DNA of 64,000 nucleotides from Syngnathus acus. Its lineage: Eukaryota > Chordata > Actinopteri > Syngnathiformes > Syngnathidae. Below, one piece after another: positions 24,272 through 39,100 of this stretch; the first letter of the stretch is position 1, and each line of letters starts with the position of its first letter. A program made the translations under genes and the position numbers. Where the stretch lies: positions 8,929,000-8,992,999 of the forward strand of contig NC_051098.1 of the NCBI RefSeq assembly GCF_901709675.1. Reading direction: 5' to 3'. Below the pieces are notes generated by a model. That model ran no database searches and was not told the origin of the DNA. It was given only the letters and a program-made list of their open reading frames with translations.

Positions 24272-26596
24272 TTCATAGAGTTCCAGAGGGAACTGGAGAA
24301 AGAATGGGTTAGTGGGAGGTTAGGGAGTAAAAGACAGCGCTCCATCACAGTGATTTGTCCTGGCAGCGCTCCGACAGGAGCTCTCACAACATGAAGAGAG
24401 GGGCACAAGAGGAAGTAGGAGTCAGCCATCCTCGATCATCAATCACCATATGTGGTGCTGACAGTAATTGTTCACAGACAAAAGGGAAATTTGCTGGATA
24501 CCAGCGGCAATAACATTTTGGCTTGGAAACAGAACTATGAAATCTTGGTAACATGATACCGGTATTTTATTTTATTTATCTATTCGCTCCCCCCTCTGTT
24601 CCTTCATATCAGATTGGATGGGAAAACTGTCACGTGAAAACTGAAACATACTGAATGAGTGAAGAGTGTAATTCCTAGCAGTCAAGATAAATGAAGACGA
24701 GTGTCAAGCAGACGCAAAAAAAATAAAATAAAGCTCCTCTGTAATCCTTAAACCAGGCCACTATGTTCCTATGTTTGTATTCTTAAATTTATTGTTGCTG
24801 GATAATAATTTCAATTGTAATACTATTACTGTAATAAATGTTCCAAAATACTATTGCCCATTATTAACCATGCTAACTCATACACACAGGAAACGTGCTG
24901 AATGTATGAGAGGAACTGAGGGGTGAAATTAAAGAAGGGAACTCAAGGACTTTGGCTCCTCACCGAGTGCTTAACAATATCTCCATCATCAGCATGTCAT
25001 CACTCAATTAAAAGGTTAGGCATGTTTATTCTTTCTATTAGCAACATTGACAAAACATCAACAAGCACCTATTACTGAGTCTCTCTGCCTCCAGGCAGTC
25101 ACCGCTAATTGTGGTTCTTATGTAACGGTCTGCGTGAGTGTGTTTGCATTCTCTGAGGATTAGACAAATGGTTACTATTTTAAAAATTATTTTACAAGAA
25201 ACAGTTTATTCAGAGAAATTAAATCTCTTTGTCAGGTAAATCAATCAAAAAAAGGCAGTTTAGTAAGCACTGCAAAATGATAAGTCTTTTTTCAAACTTT
25301 ATCCTGAGATAGTCCTATGTATAGTCTTTAAATTGTCAACAAAATTAATACAATCGCCTATACTAATTTTTAAACATTTAAAAAAAATATCTGAATGTAC
25401 ATTAACAAATCTGTCTTGACGTATTCATTTGCTGTATTTTGAGCATTGTTGATTTTTCACATTGATTGATTTTTTTTTGCCCATTGCAAAAATGCTGACA
25501 TTTGATTTTTTACTCGACATAAAAAAATTCAAGTATGAGCTAATGATACCAACACCACAGCTACAAACTCACCAAGGATGGCTCTGCACCAGGTCAAGGG
25601 GGTGCTAAACCAACGTAAGAAATCTGCGTAGCCCCAGCACTTCATTAAATATTCAAAAATATAATTATAAATTATTTTTAACCCCAGTGGAGAAAAACGT
25701 TTGACACACACACACACGCATGCACATGCACACGCACGCGTATATATAAAATAACCCCCCACCAAAACGCTTTATCGTGTTTTGTTTGAGGTAAAAAATT
25801 GAAATGTACTATGCTCCTCCCACAGACCAAAGGCCATTCCAGGAAGATCTTGTGGTCGTCCTTCTAACCTTCTGTCGTGTTCATGCATGTGTGTCTGTAT
25901 TCAATGAACAATAGGCACTCCTTCAATTGTTTTGTTATCAGTCCCCCGCCATGCCCCCCCCGACATATACACACACACACTCACGGGATCTAGTAAAAGT
26001 GCCTGTATACTGAAATACTGTCGCTTTAGTTAAAACTTAATATTATGCATTAAATTCAATAGATGTCTGTATTGTGCTAAGCAGGAAATGGACCACTATG
26101 CAGCATGATGTCTGCGATAATGACACGTGTGCGAACTTGTGTCTTACTCTGCTGCCAGTGTGTGTGAGTGTCTGTATAGTTTAGTCATATGGGGGGGTGG
26201 GACCGGGTTCAGTGGTAGGACAATCTCAACCATGCTGGTATTCGTGAGAGGCTCCCAAAACCTCTGATGGTATGAGAAGGGAGTGGAGGTGGGATGGTTG
26301 TGGCAGGGATGTGATCAAATCTTGGTATTTTATCTCTTTGAGATGAAAGGAAGTCAACTGGTGAAATGCTGTCATGGAATTTTATTTACTTCCACTAAGG
26401 GCGACATGTTAATATAGTACACACCCTTATATTTATATTCGTACCTCTCAAACAACACATTGTAGACATGTGATTGATGTCAGTACTGTATATTATGTGC
26501 ACATTTCCATTTTTAATATTTTCATGTCTTTAATTATATACATACTATGCAGATCAACGGATGTTTCATTCATATTAGCAGTAGCAGCTGCCAGCG
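24272..26596. other. Non-coding stretch, nothing recognised
   Basis: AT-rich with a CA/CG-rich tract at 25706-25745. No exon, promoter or complete element was seen. Confidence 0.5.
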
Positions 26597-26624
26597 AAAT
26601 AAATAAATAAATAAATAAATAAAT

Positions 26625-26696
<72 letters not shown>
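26597..26696. repeat. Compound (AAAT)n(GATA)n microsatellite
   Basis: About eight AAAT units pass directly into about seventeen GATA units. The - strand 'YLSIYLSI' ORFs here are products of the GATA repeat. Confidence 0.95.
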
Positions 26697-29600
26697 TACA
26701 ATTATGACCCAATGTAACCCAATGTAAACCAACTTCACATGGTTCATCTATATACGTACAGTAGATACCACCTGCGTGTGCATCCATTTTAACTAGATTT
26801 GCACTGTTTAAAGTTTTTTTTTACACACAACAAATAAAAAGATTATACACGAGGTAACCTATCAGCCATGTACACGTAAACTTGGCACAGGAAGTGAAAT
26901 AATCAGATTGCTGACAAGAGCCAAAATAAACATAGAAAAACAATGAACATTGAGAGAGAGAGAAACAGAAAGAGAGAGAGAGTGTATGTGTACATTTTGC
27001 CATATGCTGTTTAAAAAGCATCTTTTTTTTCTACTCTCCCTGAAACCAGCCCATCCTGCATGTATTATGTACTTTGTATGGAAAAATAGTAAATAGCCAA
27101 AATTACAAATATAACTTTATACTTGGAGAAAAAAATCAATTTTAGAATTTTTCATTTCAAAGTTTTCATGCAAAACGAGAAATGTCATCATAATAAAAAG
27201 GAACTTGATTATTTATTTCAATTTATATTATATAAATTTGTATGAATAATTTATTTTTGCTTGAGTGTATTTATCATACAATCTGTCTTTTGTGGTGTGA
27301 TATCCATTTGCTGGGATTTGCCGCTATTCTTTGAAGAAGTTAAAATGAACAGGTTGAAAAAAAAATAGAAGTGCTTACATTGCATGTAGGAGAAGCAAAG
27401 CTGTTTGTCTAAAGCCTTTGTACTCTTCCTTGTGTGAAGTTGGCTACTCGATAAAGACTGCTCGCCTCTTAGATATGAAGAAAAAGAGTGAGGGAGGGAT
27501 GTCAAAACAAACACTAAAATAAACAGAGGGCATCACCCCAAGCGCCTATCTCTCACAAACATTTACTGTACTGTGGCACAACAAATAATAAGTCGACAAG
27601 TGAGGAAAAATACAACTTAACACAAAATAGATATAGTATAGGAACTGTTCAAGAAGTAAAATGTAGTTTAAATTTACAGTTGAATCATTCCTTTCAGGTA
27701 TTTTAATTGCCCAACAGTGTATTGGAGAAGGAAGGAAAACATGAATAATTTAGTGGGCTACTTTTTAGGCCAGAGAACAGGGTCGGAACATGCAGACAAG
27801 GAGAAAATGAGGCAGACATACTGTAGATGTCAAGATTACAAGCAGCGAGAATGTGGAAAGAGCTTCGGTGGGACAGAAGATGGAGAGATAACTAAGCCAA
27901 TAAGGTCTTGAGATTGGAAGAACGAGACTTTTCTCTACAGTTCAGGGTTCAGGTTGTCAACCCAAAACAATCCTTGTGCCAAAGGAAACTTCATTCAACA
28001 AATATAATAAAAATGGAAAAATGTGATGAACTTTATGTTGAATTTAATTCATGGTTACCAACACTGAGCAGTATATGAACAGTAAATCTCTTTTCTTTCA
28101 TGCAAACGCCCATCACAGGCTGAAAGCAATACATCTACAAAATCTTGTTTGTTGTTTCACAATTAAGAATTCAGGGGCTCATCAGGTCTTAATGAGGAAT
28201 TTTCTCAATCAGTTGTGATTGGGAATTAGTCTCCCCTTCAATCCAGTAGTGTCAACCAGCTCAACAAGAACCAGATGGGGTCAGTGATTGCTTCTCATCT
28301 CCCCACTGCTTGACCCAAGTACCCCAATGGCCCCATCAGCAAAGACGCTCAGTATTTGTAGCATACACACGCACAAACACTCTCTCAGAACAGCATGCTA
28401 CTTCTGCACTCTTGATGTTATTAATTATATCAAACGCCACTTTAAGTTTATCATACATGACCACACCTGAGCAGTGTTTAATTTCTTGTTTATTTGCGCC
28501 CCAAGGCAAAGAAATTAGAAGAGCTTGGAAGCCAGGAAGTGTCTTTTCAATGGGGAAGCAGCTTTAAAATATAATGACACACTTCATTGCATCGGACTGC
28601 AAATGTATATGGCACGAGACCTCGGGATAACCCCGCATGACCCTCCGAGCCGTTGAACTGCGGCGCCATCAAAACAAGGCCTCACCGGTCGATGCTCTCC
28701 TCTCGCTCCTCTTGTTATTCGTTCAGTGTGTAGAACAAATTTCCCCATGTTGCAGTCATATAGGGATCAGCGCAGCGAACTGTGCCCAACCTCGGTTTAC
28801 CTTTTGGAGCTTGTTACGATGCCGTAAAGTTCATGCCTGACAGATCCAATAACCCCTTCTCTGTTGTTCTCGAAGAAAATTGCTCGGAGCTATCCTCTTG
28901 GAGAAAAAAGAAAAAAAAACCCCGCTTGCCTCACCCCACGTTAAAGGTTATGATCCTTATCATAATTAATTCAATAAAGAGGTAATGTGCTGCAAACCCG
29001 GCACCCCCCCACCTGCTTTGTCCAGTGTGCTGGGCCATATAAGCTTACACGTCCGCGTTCTCTCACTGACTTTAGTGTCAGAAATAATATGGAGCAGACA
29101 GCAGTTAGACAGCGATAGGTATGTCTGCACTGGTGCGAGTAAAGAGCCCTAATTGAATTTGTTTTGGACTTTAAAAAGATACTTTCAGGGGTTTGTGTTA
29201 ATAACCTAATAATAATAAGAAATGGAAAGCTGATCCGAGGGCAACGGTGGATGGAGGTCATCTCTAATTGGAAAAACTAGAATGGGCTCTTAATAATTTG
29301 CTACCATCCTGTGCCATGCACACGCACTAGATTTAAGGCTTGCTACAAAATCAAAGGGCCACTTGGACAGGAACCGAAAACTAATTTGATTGGCATCAAA
29401 ACGTGTATGGACTAACCTTAACTGAGGATACAAAGATAAATTGAGATAACAGATCATACAGTGTTCATTAAAATTTAGAAAAGAAAACAACCTGCATAAC
29501 CAAACAAAAAAGGTTTGTTTTCTTTCTACCTGCACATTTTTTTTGTTCAAGTTTGTCCATTTGTCACTGGTTATGATAAAACGCATTAAAATCTAGGAAT

Positions 29601-32600
29601 ATTTTCTGTGAAAACAGGATACTACTTGTAATCACAACATTTTAGTGTAATTGAGGATATGACCTGGCTTTAGTTGAAACTAAATAACTGGTTGTGCATA
29701 TTGTTGGAGAACTGGAGGAGTGATCCCAATTAATTTCTTTTTACAGTAAAAATAAACTAAAGATATTTGGGAGGCAAAATTAACTTTTGAGTTTTTATTG
29801 CCAGGTATCAGCATCGGATGAACAACTTGGAATAATTTGTCCCAAAACATCACGTTTATAGTTGAGCAAAAGTATTGGAACAGATATGATGTATTAAAAT
29901 TAAATGTCCACAAATAAGAATATTTACTTGCCAATCGTTTGTTTACAATCATTTCTGCAGGCCTGTGGAGCTTTCACACAAACTGTGGTTTAACAGGCTT
30001 TTGCAGGAACGTCTTTGAGCGGTTGTTTCTGACATTATTTCACGTCGTCTTCTCTTTGGCAGGTAAAAAGCATGCTTTGAGTTCAAGTTGACGTGACAAG
30101 TCTTAAAGCTTTTACTTCTTGCCGCTGATACTCAATTTTTTTTAGCATTATGATGAATTCATATACATTTATATATAGTATATATATATTTTTAAATAAC
30201 CTATTTCCTCCTCTGTATTTTATCGTAAAAATTTCGAAATTTTGAAAATAAAATACTGATCACTCTTCATGTTTCAATGCCACATCTAAATATTTTCAGT
30301 CTATAAAAATCATAGTAATAATAACAATATTTATAATCGCCGATACGTTTTGGTAGTAAGTATTTATATCTTTCCGTGTGAGTTATTTTTTCTTTCTTTT
30401 CTTTCTTATGAGAGCAAATTTTTCTCATTGAGTCCTGGTAGTTTGCAATATAAAGAAATGGAGTAAGTAATTTTAAAAATTTAAATAAAAACAATTTTAA
30501 GGGTAACATAACAAATTTGGATAAGTAAAGCCCGTGATCAATTAAACAGGGTGATGGAAAAATGTGAAAACATAACATATCTTAACTTTTCAACTGTGAT
30601 AGCTTCCATTCTTCTTTAGTCTTTGGAATGCGTCTGAGAGAATTTCTGTCCCATTACTTTAGTCCACATGTCATTTAATCCAACATTTAAGCTTACCGTT
30701 ATATCCTATCCCAGTCAAAAGAGAAAACTGGTATAGCGAGAGCGGCATGCGGCCGCTCGAATATGAACTAAAGAACTTGTACTTGCGTGTTTACAGAGTA
30801 ACAGTGGATGTGGGGTCGACTTACTTCTTAGTCAGATCAGGTTAACTGACCAACGTTTGCACCCTCACACCACTCCAAGCCTTCCCTCACTGCTAAATTG
30901 GATCAAGATGACACCAATAATTGGCTCAAGCTGGGGCCGGTGTGCAGAACCAATGATGCATATCTAACTCCTTTTGTTGCAATGGTGTCCCTTTTCCTGT
31001 GCCGTACTCCATTTGGAAGGGTTTACCTTGGCTCCCTCACAAGCGTTTTAGCCCAATCCCCCGCTGAACACAACAGCCGACTGACATCATGAGAGCAACG
31101 GAAAGGTTACATTTTTCACAGATGTCTGGGAAATTATCGGCATGCTTGGATTTTGATGGTCACACAATGATTCCCTTTTGTTCAATATCTCATGGGGGGG
31201 CACACGCAGAGAGAGGATGAGGTGTTTTGGGATAAAATGTCCTGCCTTGATATCAATATCTGTGACCTTTTGGGGTGAAAATAGATTCAGAGAGCCACCT
31301 GGAGAATTCTTCCGAGTGCTGAGTAGTTGTGACTAGACTGTGCCATTCATATAAAGTAATTCCAAATGCAAAAATAAACAAGGAATAGTACACTGGGAAG
31401 TCCCATAAAATTATATTAACCTAATAATGATTGATAATAATGAAATAAATGTCCCCTTTAAAGTAAAATAGCTGCAGCCAAGCTCATAAGTAGCTCAATG
31501 ATTCATTCCTTTCATGAAGCTAATTTATTGTTTTATGGATATGGCAAAGTTAAATGTTTGAAACTGTAATGAATTTTAAGTAAATTGTGAGAAAGTGCGG
31601 TGCAGAGAATGTTAGAAAGCTTAATTAATAATAATATACATCTCACATCACCAGCTAGCAACATGTGTTAAATTAAATAGAGATGACATGTTTGTTATGC
31701 TTGGACATTCCTGACTACTGGAATCTACTTACAGTCTTCAGGTTGCGAAGTTTCCTGGCCACAGCATCGGCTTGGCCCCCATCTTTTCCTCACTTCTTAA
31801 AAGGTTCATGAAGAAAGTCAAATTGTTTGATATTTGATAGTCACATAAGCCAGTGCCTTTGCAAAAAAAAAAAAAAAGTGGCCTTCCAAAGCACATGGGA
31901 TGATAGCAACTATTTGATGATGTTGCAAATTATCAGTGCACAATCAGTGGTGTGTTTCCCCACCCCTGGGTGATACGTTCAAGTAGGTTGTCTGGAAATG
32001 TATCTAAAGCTTTCTATTATGGTGATGTTTGTGGACAAAAACTCACCTTGTCAAATGTGATTGAAGCAAAGCCTCATGGATCCCATCGCTTGGTTACCAC
32101 GGATACTAATCAGATTTCCACCTAGGAGAACGCACAAAGGATTTTCTGATCAAACACTATGACTTGACCAAGGCGGCTGACCGCCTCCATTATCTAATAT
32201 GTTTTCTATGTATGTGGGGTCAAGCGCAGTGTAAGGCTCACTGAGAAATTCTATACCTGTCTTTGGGGAGCAAGCTGTGGGTAAAGCCACCAGTTGCATA
32301 AAAAGGCAAGAAATTGATCTCAAGAGGGTCAAAGGCAGACCTCGGTTCTACTCACATCAGGGGACGATTGCAAGTAACCCTGAAACATATGACGATCTGC
32401 AACAATAGTTCGGAGAATGAAGAGAGCAATAATGCGGGTTGAGCAGATTCATAAAGTACTTGATCAATTCAGGGCTGGTAGTGTGGCTTTAAACGCGTCA
32501 AAGAGGGCTACAGTAATGCTTTCAGTCAGAGTGAAGCCAATCACTTGCTCCTCTGTTTATTGACACACGACTGACCTTTGAGCCCAGCTTGTGCGTGCCA

Positions 32601-35600
32601 AGATGTACGGTATTAGTCATGGTAACACTGAGTGTGTGTATGTGTGTCCTGGTGAATATAGAGGACATTTGTGTGCGGGGTAAGTTAGCTAAAAAAAAAA
32701 CTTGCCAAAGCCAAAACCACACAAATTCCCCATGTGATAGTTTTAAGAGGTGTAAACAAGCAGAAACTAAACCGTTATAAAGTTTTTGCTTTAGAAGAAA
32801 ATCATTTTTCAACCTGCCAAAATCCGAAACTTTGCATTTGCCTGGCAAGCTACTGTAGATGAGTGGAGTAGTCTAGTTGTGATGAATGCATGAAATAATC
32901 ATGTTAGAAAATAAAATAGCTCTTAAGGGAAAATACATGAAAAGAATGGCCCTGGGGTTTTCGTATTAACAACAATCGTATTTCCTATTTTAATGGTATT
33001 TTTAATGACATATTTTAATGGTCATAAGACTGACTAATTGTGATTTCTTCTCATAATATGAGCACAATTTAAAAAATATATATAAAAAATGATATATACC
33101 ATAGATATCTTTATTGTGTACTATGTAGATTAAATGTAAGGTAAGCTGTTGGTTTCAACTCAAGTTAGAAAGGAACAAATCTGTTCACCGTCATTTAATA
33201 GTAAATAAATATACAATGAAGTTACAGCACAACTAATAAGTATATGATTAATTGATTAAGTAACTGAGTCACCTTGGCCTTTTTTTTTTTCTTCTGGCAA
33301 AAATCATTTACTATGCTTTGTTTTTTCAGTGCACTGTGGGATGCGTAATGTCAGATTTTTTTTAACGTGTTTATCAAGGCCTGATTTTCTGGACATATCT
33401 AAAACTGTGGTGTTAACATTACCATCATCCACCAGAAGGTGCAGCGTGCTGTTTGAAATTGCGTGAGGTGCATACCACAGAAATTTTGCAACAACTCTAT
33501 TCATGGAAAGAGAAGTGAGAGAAAGAGGCAGGCAAATTGTTGGGATGGAATAGAAGACAGAAACGCAGAGTGTTGAGTGGTGAGAGTTCGACTGATTCTA
33601 TTTCACTTAATGTAACCATGGAGTGCTGAGAGCCCGCTCTGGGCTCTTTAATGTAAATAGCCGTCACTGGCCCATCGCTCAGACACATGTGAATGCACCG
33701 AAGTCGTGTTATATGACTCTGTCTAACCAAACAGCACTCACGGACACAAAAGTTCTTGCTCCTGCTCGTTTCCCATCACTGACATGAAGAAGGAATGAAG
33801 GGAGACAGACGGAGCCAGAATGAGAGAGAGATCATGGCGGTGAGGGAGGAAGCATTTCTTTGGCATGAGGCAAAATACAATTACTAGGGAGACATACTTT
33901 TCCAAGACAGGGAAAAAAAAAAATCAATTTATGGAAGCATACAAGGAGACAGAGCTCTCCTGAAGTGAAAGGTTCATGATCAGGGTCCCGCGTAAAGTTT
34001 AGTCCTCCCGCAGGGGCTCGATGAGGGTCCCATGACCTGACTAGCTGCTTGCCTGATCTTGAGACACCTGATTGGCTGTGGCGCATTCCATAATATGACC
34101 AACCTACATTTTTATTGCTCTACCCCATTAAAGAATGAGTTTACTGAAGACAGATAGGAGATGCTAAATTTGTTCAATAGAATTTGCAAGCAGTTTTTTT
34201 TTTGCAAATAACTATGAAGTAATTCTCTCTTACATAATTGGACTATTCTTTACGATACTGATAAAATCACCCACAGAGACAGCAGTGAGAAGTTCAACTT
34301 TAAAGTTCATATTAGTTTCCACGCCCACCAAGTCAGCTATACGTTAGTCAGCGTCCTCATCACATGTGTCAAACCATGACGTTTGCCTCTGGTAGCTCCC
34401 GCATCCTAACCCTACGAGCTAAATCAATAGCACACATCCTTCCATTGTGCTCTGATGCCAAAGCTTCAGAGCAACAGGGCCCCCAGCAATGTGGGCATAC
34501 ATGTGGGTGCCCATCCTGTTCGCAGGCATCATGCCTGGCCACACGCGTCTACCGACAGTTAAGGGAAGTGGACCTTCACACATGCAAGCATAAGTGGGAA
34601 TCCATTAAGTTCCACGATAAACAAACTCAAAGCGTGCCGCTTCCTTTTCCTATAGTGGAGAATTTTCATCCACTTTGACCTGAAGGCTGACAGCTCGAGG
34701 CCCTGAGCCAGCGCATAGAGTTGAAAGACAGGGCAAAGCCTGCGGGCACAGTGAGAGGTCAAAGACAATACAAATTATCACGCTTGTTACATAGTGATTG
34801 ATGTGGCCGAGAGGTGGGTTTCTGCGCTCTGAGGAATTCTTGAACTATGTCAAAAGATTTGCTATGTTAATGTCCTATGTTCAGCTTCCGTCATCAACTG
34901 TACTTTCCCTTATTCATCCAGTTAGTGAGTTTCCGTACTGGTCATACAAAAACCTCTCCAAAACCTCCAATACCAAATGTTGTCGCTTGTGCTCAACAGC
35001 TGGCAGAGCACCAAGAGGATCTTTTGGAATGAAGGAAAGCCAACCCCAGAGGTGAATCCATGTAACAAGTTCTACAAAAGAATTACAGATGTGCATCTGG
35101 GGTCACGTTGTGTCCGCCTTTGCTTAACAAAAGGTGATTCTTTACTTGACATCATGATAAGAAGAGGAAGAGGTTGAGTCAAACATCTCCAGCAAATGGA
35201 AACAAATGGAAAACTAAAAATATAAAATTCTTTCTACCGCACACTGCAATGACGACGATTTCAACCCACCAATTCAAACATCCCCATCACGCAATGGAGC
35301 CCACATTACACAAGTGGATATTATTCATAACAGTAACAGCAGGCTCTGCCTCTGCAGTGCAGTAAACTAAGCAAGAAATTTCCCAAACTTGTATGGCTCT
35401 TATCTGCACCACATCTCGGCTCATTCAAATTTGAACTTCCACTCTTGGTTTTATGGACACGCCTCTGAAATGGTCAAATGTATCATAATGAAGATTGCAT
35501 GTCAGTCGATCAGCCACATTAACACGCCATTTAAAACAGATTTCTTCTTCCAGTTTGCACACACACACAGTGTGGTTCTAGCGCTGTCTCCATCGTAACT

Positions 35601-38600
35601 TGAGACCGGAGAGGACTTTTCAAAGGAAAGCAGCTCAAAGCTAAGTGAGAGCAGCTGATGTTGCATCATACTTCAAACATTCTTCAATTTAACAATATGT
35701 CAAAGGGTATGGAGAGTTCCTTGGGGTGCAGGCACACACACACGCACACACACACACACACGGAAAATCTTAAGGATCTCATTTAAGATTAGGAATAACC
35801 CCGACACCTTTACAAATAAGTCCAACCTGTGTGTCAAACACATTAATTCCGCTGAGCGCATCGCACTGAGATATCAACATAATATTAGTAAGTCTTTCAA
35901 TATTATTAACCAATTCTGTTATTCCACTGATATGTTCTTAAGCAGCGGGGGGTGAGATTCTCACCAGTGGTGGACATTGCAGATGTTTCTGGAACCTTCT
36001 GAAGCCATCTGTTGCAGTGTTTTCCCACCACATGAAGAGGCAAGGCCAACATCAGTATCAACTGCCCCACTGTGTCACGTGACCCACTTCATGTGACCAA
36101 GGCAGACAGGCCTGTACGATGACCGTCATTGCAGCGGTCATCTCAACCGGGTCGGCCCACGCAGGCCCGGGCCACTGATCTGAGGCGAGGCGGAGAGAGG
36201 AGGCAACTGTCAGCAACATCAAACGCATGAAACCTCCCACTCGCAAAGCACTCTGCTGGCCTGCAGATATAGACAGCAATGGTGGACACACTGAGGTCAG
36301 ACACACAACTGGACACGCGTACAAGCACATTCTTCAACACATATACGCTGAGTTCAACCGGCCAAATGAAATCTTGTTCTGTCATTTCACTATTGTGGCT
36401 TAGCTGTTTCTAACAATGAGTCTTTTTGAAAGCTCTCTGATTTTTCAGTTACCATGAGTACTTACTATTCATTTATAAAGAATTACATAGCTTGCTGACA
36501 AGACTAAGAAAGCAATTTACTGAAAAAGACATCCAGACTCTCATATATGCATATTCCTTCACGCAGACATTCTTTTGTTGCTGCTAACAAAACTCCTCCA
36601 AACATACTTTCTGTCTTAATGGCTAAATAACATATTTCAAGGAATTACTGGCAATTACTGTTAAATTATTATTGTGCCTGCTATGATAATTATAGAAGTA
36701 GAAATGGAAATGCAACATAGGAAAGCATATAGTTGATACAATATGAGCAGTAGAATTCCATCCATCCTTTTGGTGTTTTTGCAGACACGTGCATTTAGAA
36801 ACGCTGTTGTGGGTGTGAACACAACTGACTTGCTTCCCTGCCAATGGACGCGGCTTCTCTCTTTCCCTTTAAATAGCTTTCGTCACTAAATGTGAAAGAA
36901 TCTTAATGCTGAGGGATTTGAATGTTTCCGTAAATGAGACCACTTAGTTATTAAATGTATAAACCTCGGTTATCTCTGATTGTTCAACCAGTAAGTGTAT
37001 AAAACTCACCCATATGCTAAACAACCTCTCAGCAGAGAAATATTCTCCACTACTTTTGACAATATTAGGCGGGCTGTCACGATTGTTGTTGTTGATACTC
37101 AAGTTTTAACTTTTAACTCACACTGCTCCGCCATTTTTGATGAGATTGCACCTTTTTAAACTTTGTACAATTCCTGCCATTAATCCCAAATCTCGGTTAA
37201 AGGACAACATTCCCTGCCTTCAATACAAATGTCGGCGATTTGATGGAAATCTAGCCAGCTTCTTGTACATAGTTTTCACCCTAAAGAACTGTAAGTTAAA
37301 CTCATTTCTGTGGTTAGCTTCTCATATTTTGCAAATCTTATCTCCTCCAATACGAGGAATCCAAGGTTCCTTTTTGACATTATGTAACATTACTGGTCTG
37401 CAACCACCTGCTCTACTAGTATCTCCTGATAAAGACTGTGTTTTTTGTTTAATATCGTTTTGTGAACAAAGTTGCTGGTGTCAAGGCTAGGATAATGCCT
37501 CCTTCCATATCCTCCCTTCCAAATCTTCCCACGCAACAGCCAATCATTGATCATTTCTCTTTTGCCTCCTTGCAAGTCTTAACACCTCATGAGTACAATG
37601 AAGACTTCTTCTAGTCTATTAGATAGATAGCTCATGTGCAGAAACAAACCCACAATTGAGCATTTCCTCTGCAAATGGCAATAACAACTGTTTTTAGCAT
37701 CTCGCGTGCAACTCAGTTTCCCTCTCAGCATCAGTACCATTGCATCCTCCTTCTTGTGCGTAATTCAATCGGGACCATCATGACAGTTACAAATCACTGT
37801 TTCTTCCGCTTTTGGAAGCTGAGGCTAAACTTGGAGACCGGCTCACTCAGCGGCCTAATTAAGAGCTAAAGTGTGTGTTTGTGTGCGTGCATGTGAGTGT
37901 CGTGTGTGTGCGTGCATGTGTGTTTGTGTTTTTGTTGTTGTTGAATCCCATGTGTGACAAAGAAAGCTTGATTCTTCTCTTCATTCTTGACAACGCAATA
38001 TTAATCAAATATGTTGACAAGAATGTGTAAAACAAAAATCCTTTGGTCCATGATTGCGCTCACATAAAACAAGTCATGTCCATGAGCCTACAAAACATTA
38101 AAGGATGTGACGCTAAAGTTTTGCTTGCAAAAAAACATCCTCATCATTGCTTAAGTGAGCAAGTGTCCACATGGTTGACTGTGTATGACCATAATAAAAT
38201 GGCATATTTTACAAAATATTCAAACAACACTTTGGTATCCTAAGTAGAAAAAACTTTTTTCTCTACCCGAGTCTCACACACACTGCAACACAGAGCTAGA
38301 ATGTGTGTCACCCTTACTGGGAGCAGCAGGAAGCTGGGAGGTGTAACCTGAGTGCGGAAGCAGGGACTGAATGGGGGTCCAGGGAGGGTAGAAGAAAGGC
38401 AATGGATTGGTAGGTGGGCAGGCAGGCGAGTGAGCGGTGGTGGTGGTAGCTTGTTTATTTAGTTTTCTTCATGTTGAACAGAGAACAGGTTCAGATCGGG
38501 GTGAAACGGAAAGGTGTCGTGTGCGTGTGTGCCTCTGAGAGGGCGCGAGAAAGGGAGTGAGAGAGAAAGAAAGACAGAAACCAAGAGACAATGAGAGACA

Positions 38601-38839
38601 GAACTTTTGCGTACATTGTGGGAGATTAATTTATGGGGTGTGGGAATAGCTAATTCGCTAATTACATGTTGCCGTGGTATAAATGAGCTACCAAGTAAAT
38701 TGCAATTGCGTCACAGCGCCACTGATGCGAACGAAGGCGCTTAGCATAGTGTAGTCGGTGAGGGGAAACTCATGCCACATGACAAAATGTGTCATCTGAC
38801 TGTTTTAATCAGGGATCTCCCAAAAAATCTGAAATAGTG
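26697..38839. other. Long non-coding stretch, no gene recognised
   Basis: About 12 kb without a supportable exon. It contains an AG-rich tract at 26954-26981, a possible Tc1-like fragment at 29862-29900, AC tracts near 35740 and TG-rich sequence at 37869-37935. The sections around 28900-29330 and 38610-38720 are rich in homeodomain-type TAATT motifs and are possible regulatory DNA, but I cannot test conservation. Confidence 0.55.
29862..29900 (+). repeat. Possible Tc1-like transposon fragment
   Basis: 'GAGCAAAAGTATTGGAACAG' resembles the 'caaaagtattggaaca' terminal motif of several fish Tc1-like elements. There are no inverted partner or transposase remains, so this is weak. Confidence 0.3.
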
Positions 38840-39100
38840 GAGTCTATTTTTGCAGACAGGCACATGTGTGTGCTTGGCCTAAAAACTGTCGCATTTTGAT
38901 TTTTGTACTGGAGCGAGTCTTGCTTACTGTGTTTGGGAATTTGGCAGACGGCGTTGTGCCTTGATGAGCATTCTGGCGGACTGAGGTCGTTTTATATTGC
39001 ACGCCACCGGCGCACATGACAATTCTATAAAAATGCCAAAATAAAGAAACGCGAAGTACATTTCTTGCTGGACTTGCCCTGGGCACAAAAATAGGGACTC
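38840..39100. repeat. Unclassified repeat family A, most complete copy
   Basis: A 261-bp unit whose ends form imperfect inverted repeats: the left end GAGTCTATTTTTG...CAGGCA matches the reverse complement of the right end, GAGTCCCTATTTTTGTGCCC. Internal motifs (GGCCTAAAAAC, TCGCATTTTGATTTTTGTAC, TTTGGCAGACGGCG, TTCTGGCGGACTGAGG, GGACTTGCCCTGGGCAC) recur at 19277, 22297, 39890, 40165 and 61174. It has no coding capacity. Inverted ends suggest a nonautonomous DNA transposon (MITE-like), but no target-site duplication is clear. Confidence 0.7.

Noticed and set aside
26493-26787. Hydrophobic YLSI-repeat ORFs, membrane-protein-like
   Set aside because: Translation of the (GATA)n/(AAAT)n microsatellite on the - strand.
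37137-37490. 117-codon ORF, no microsatellite inside
   Set aside because: Unrecognised, no conserved motif, and within the length range expected by chance in 64 kb of six frames.
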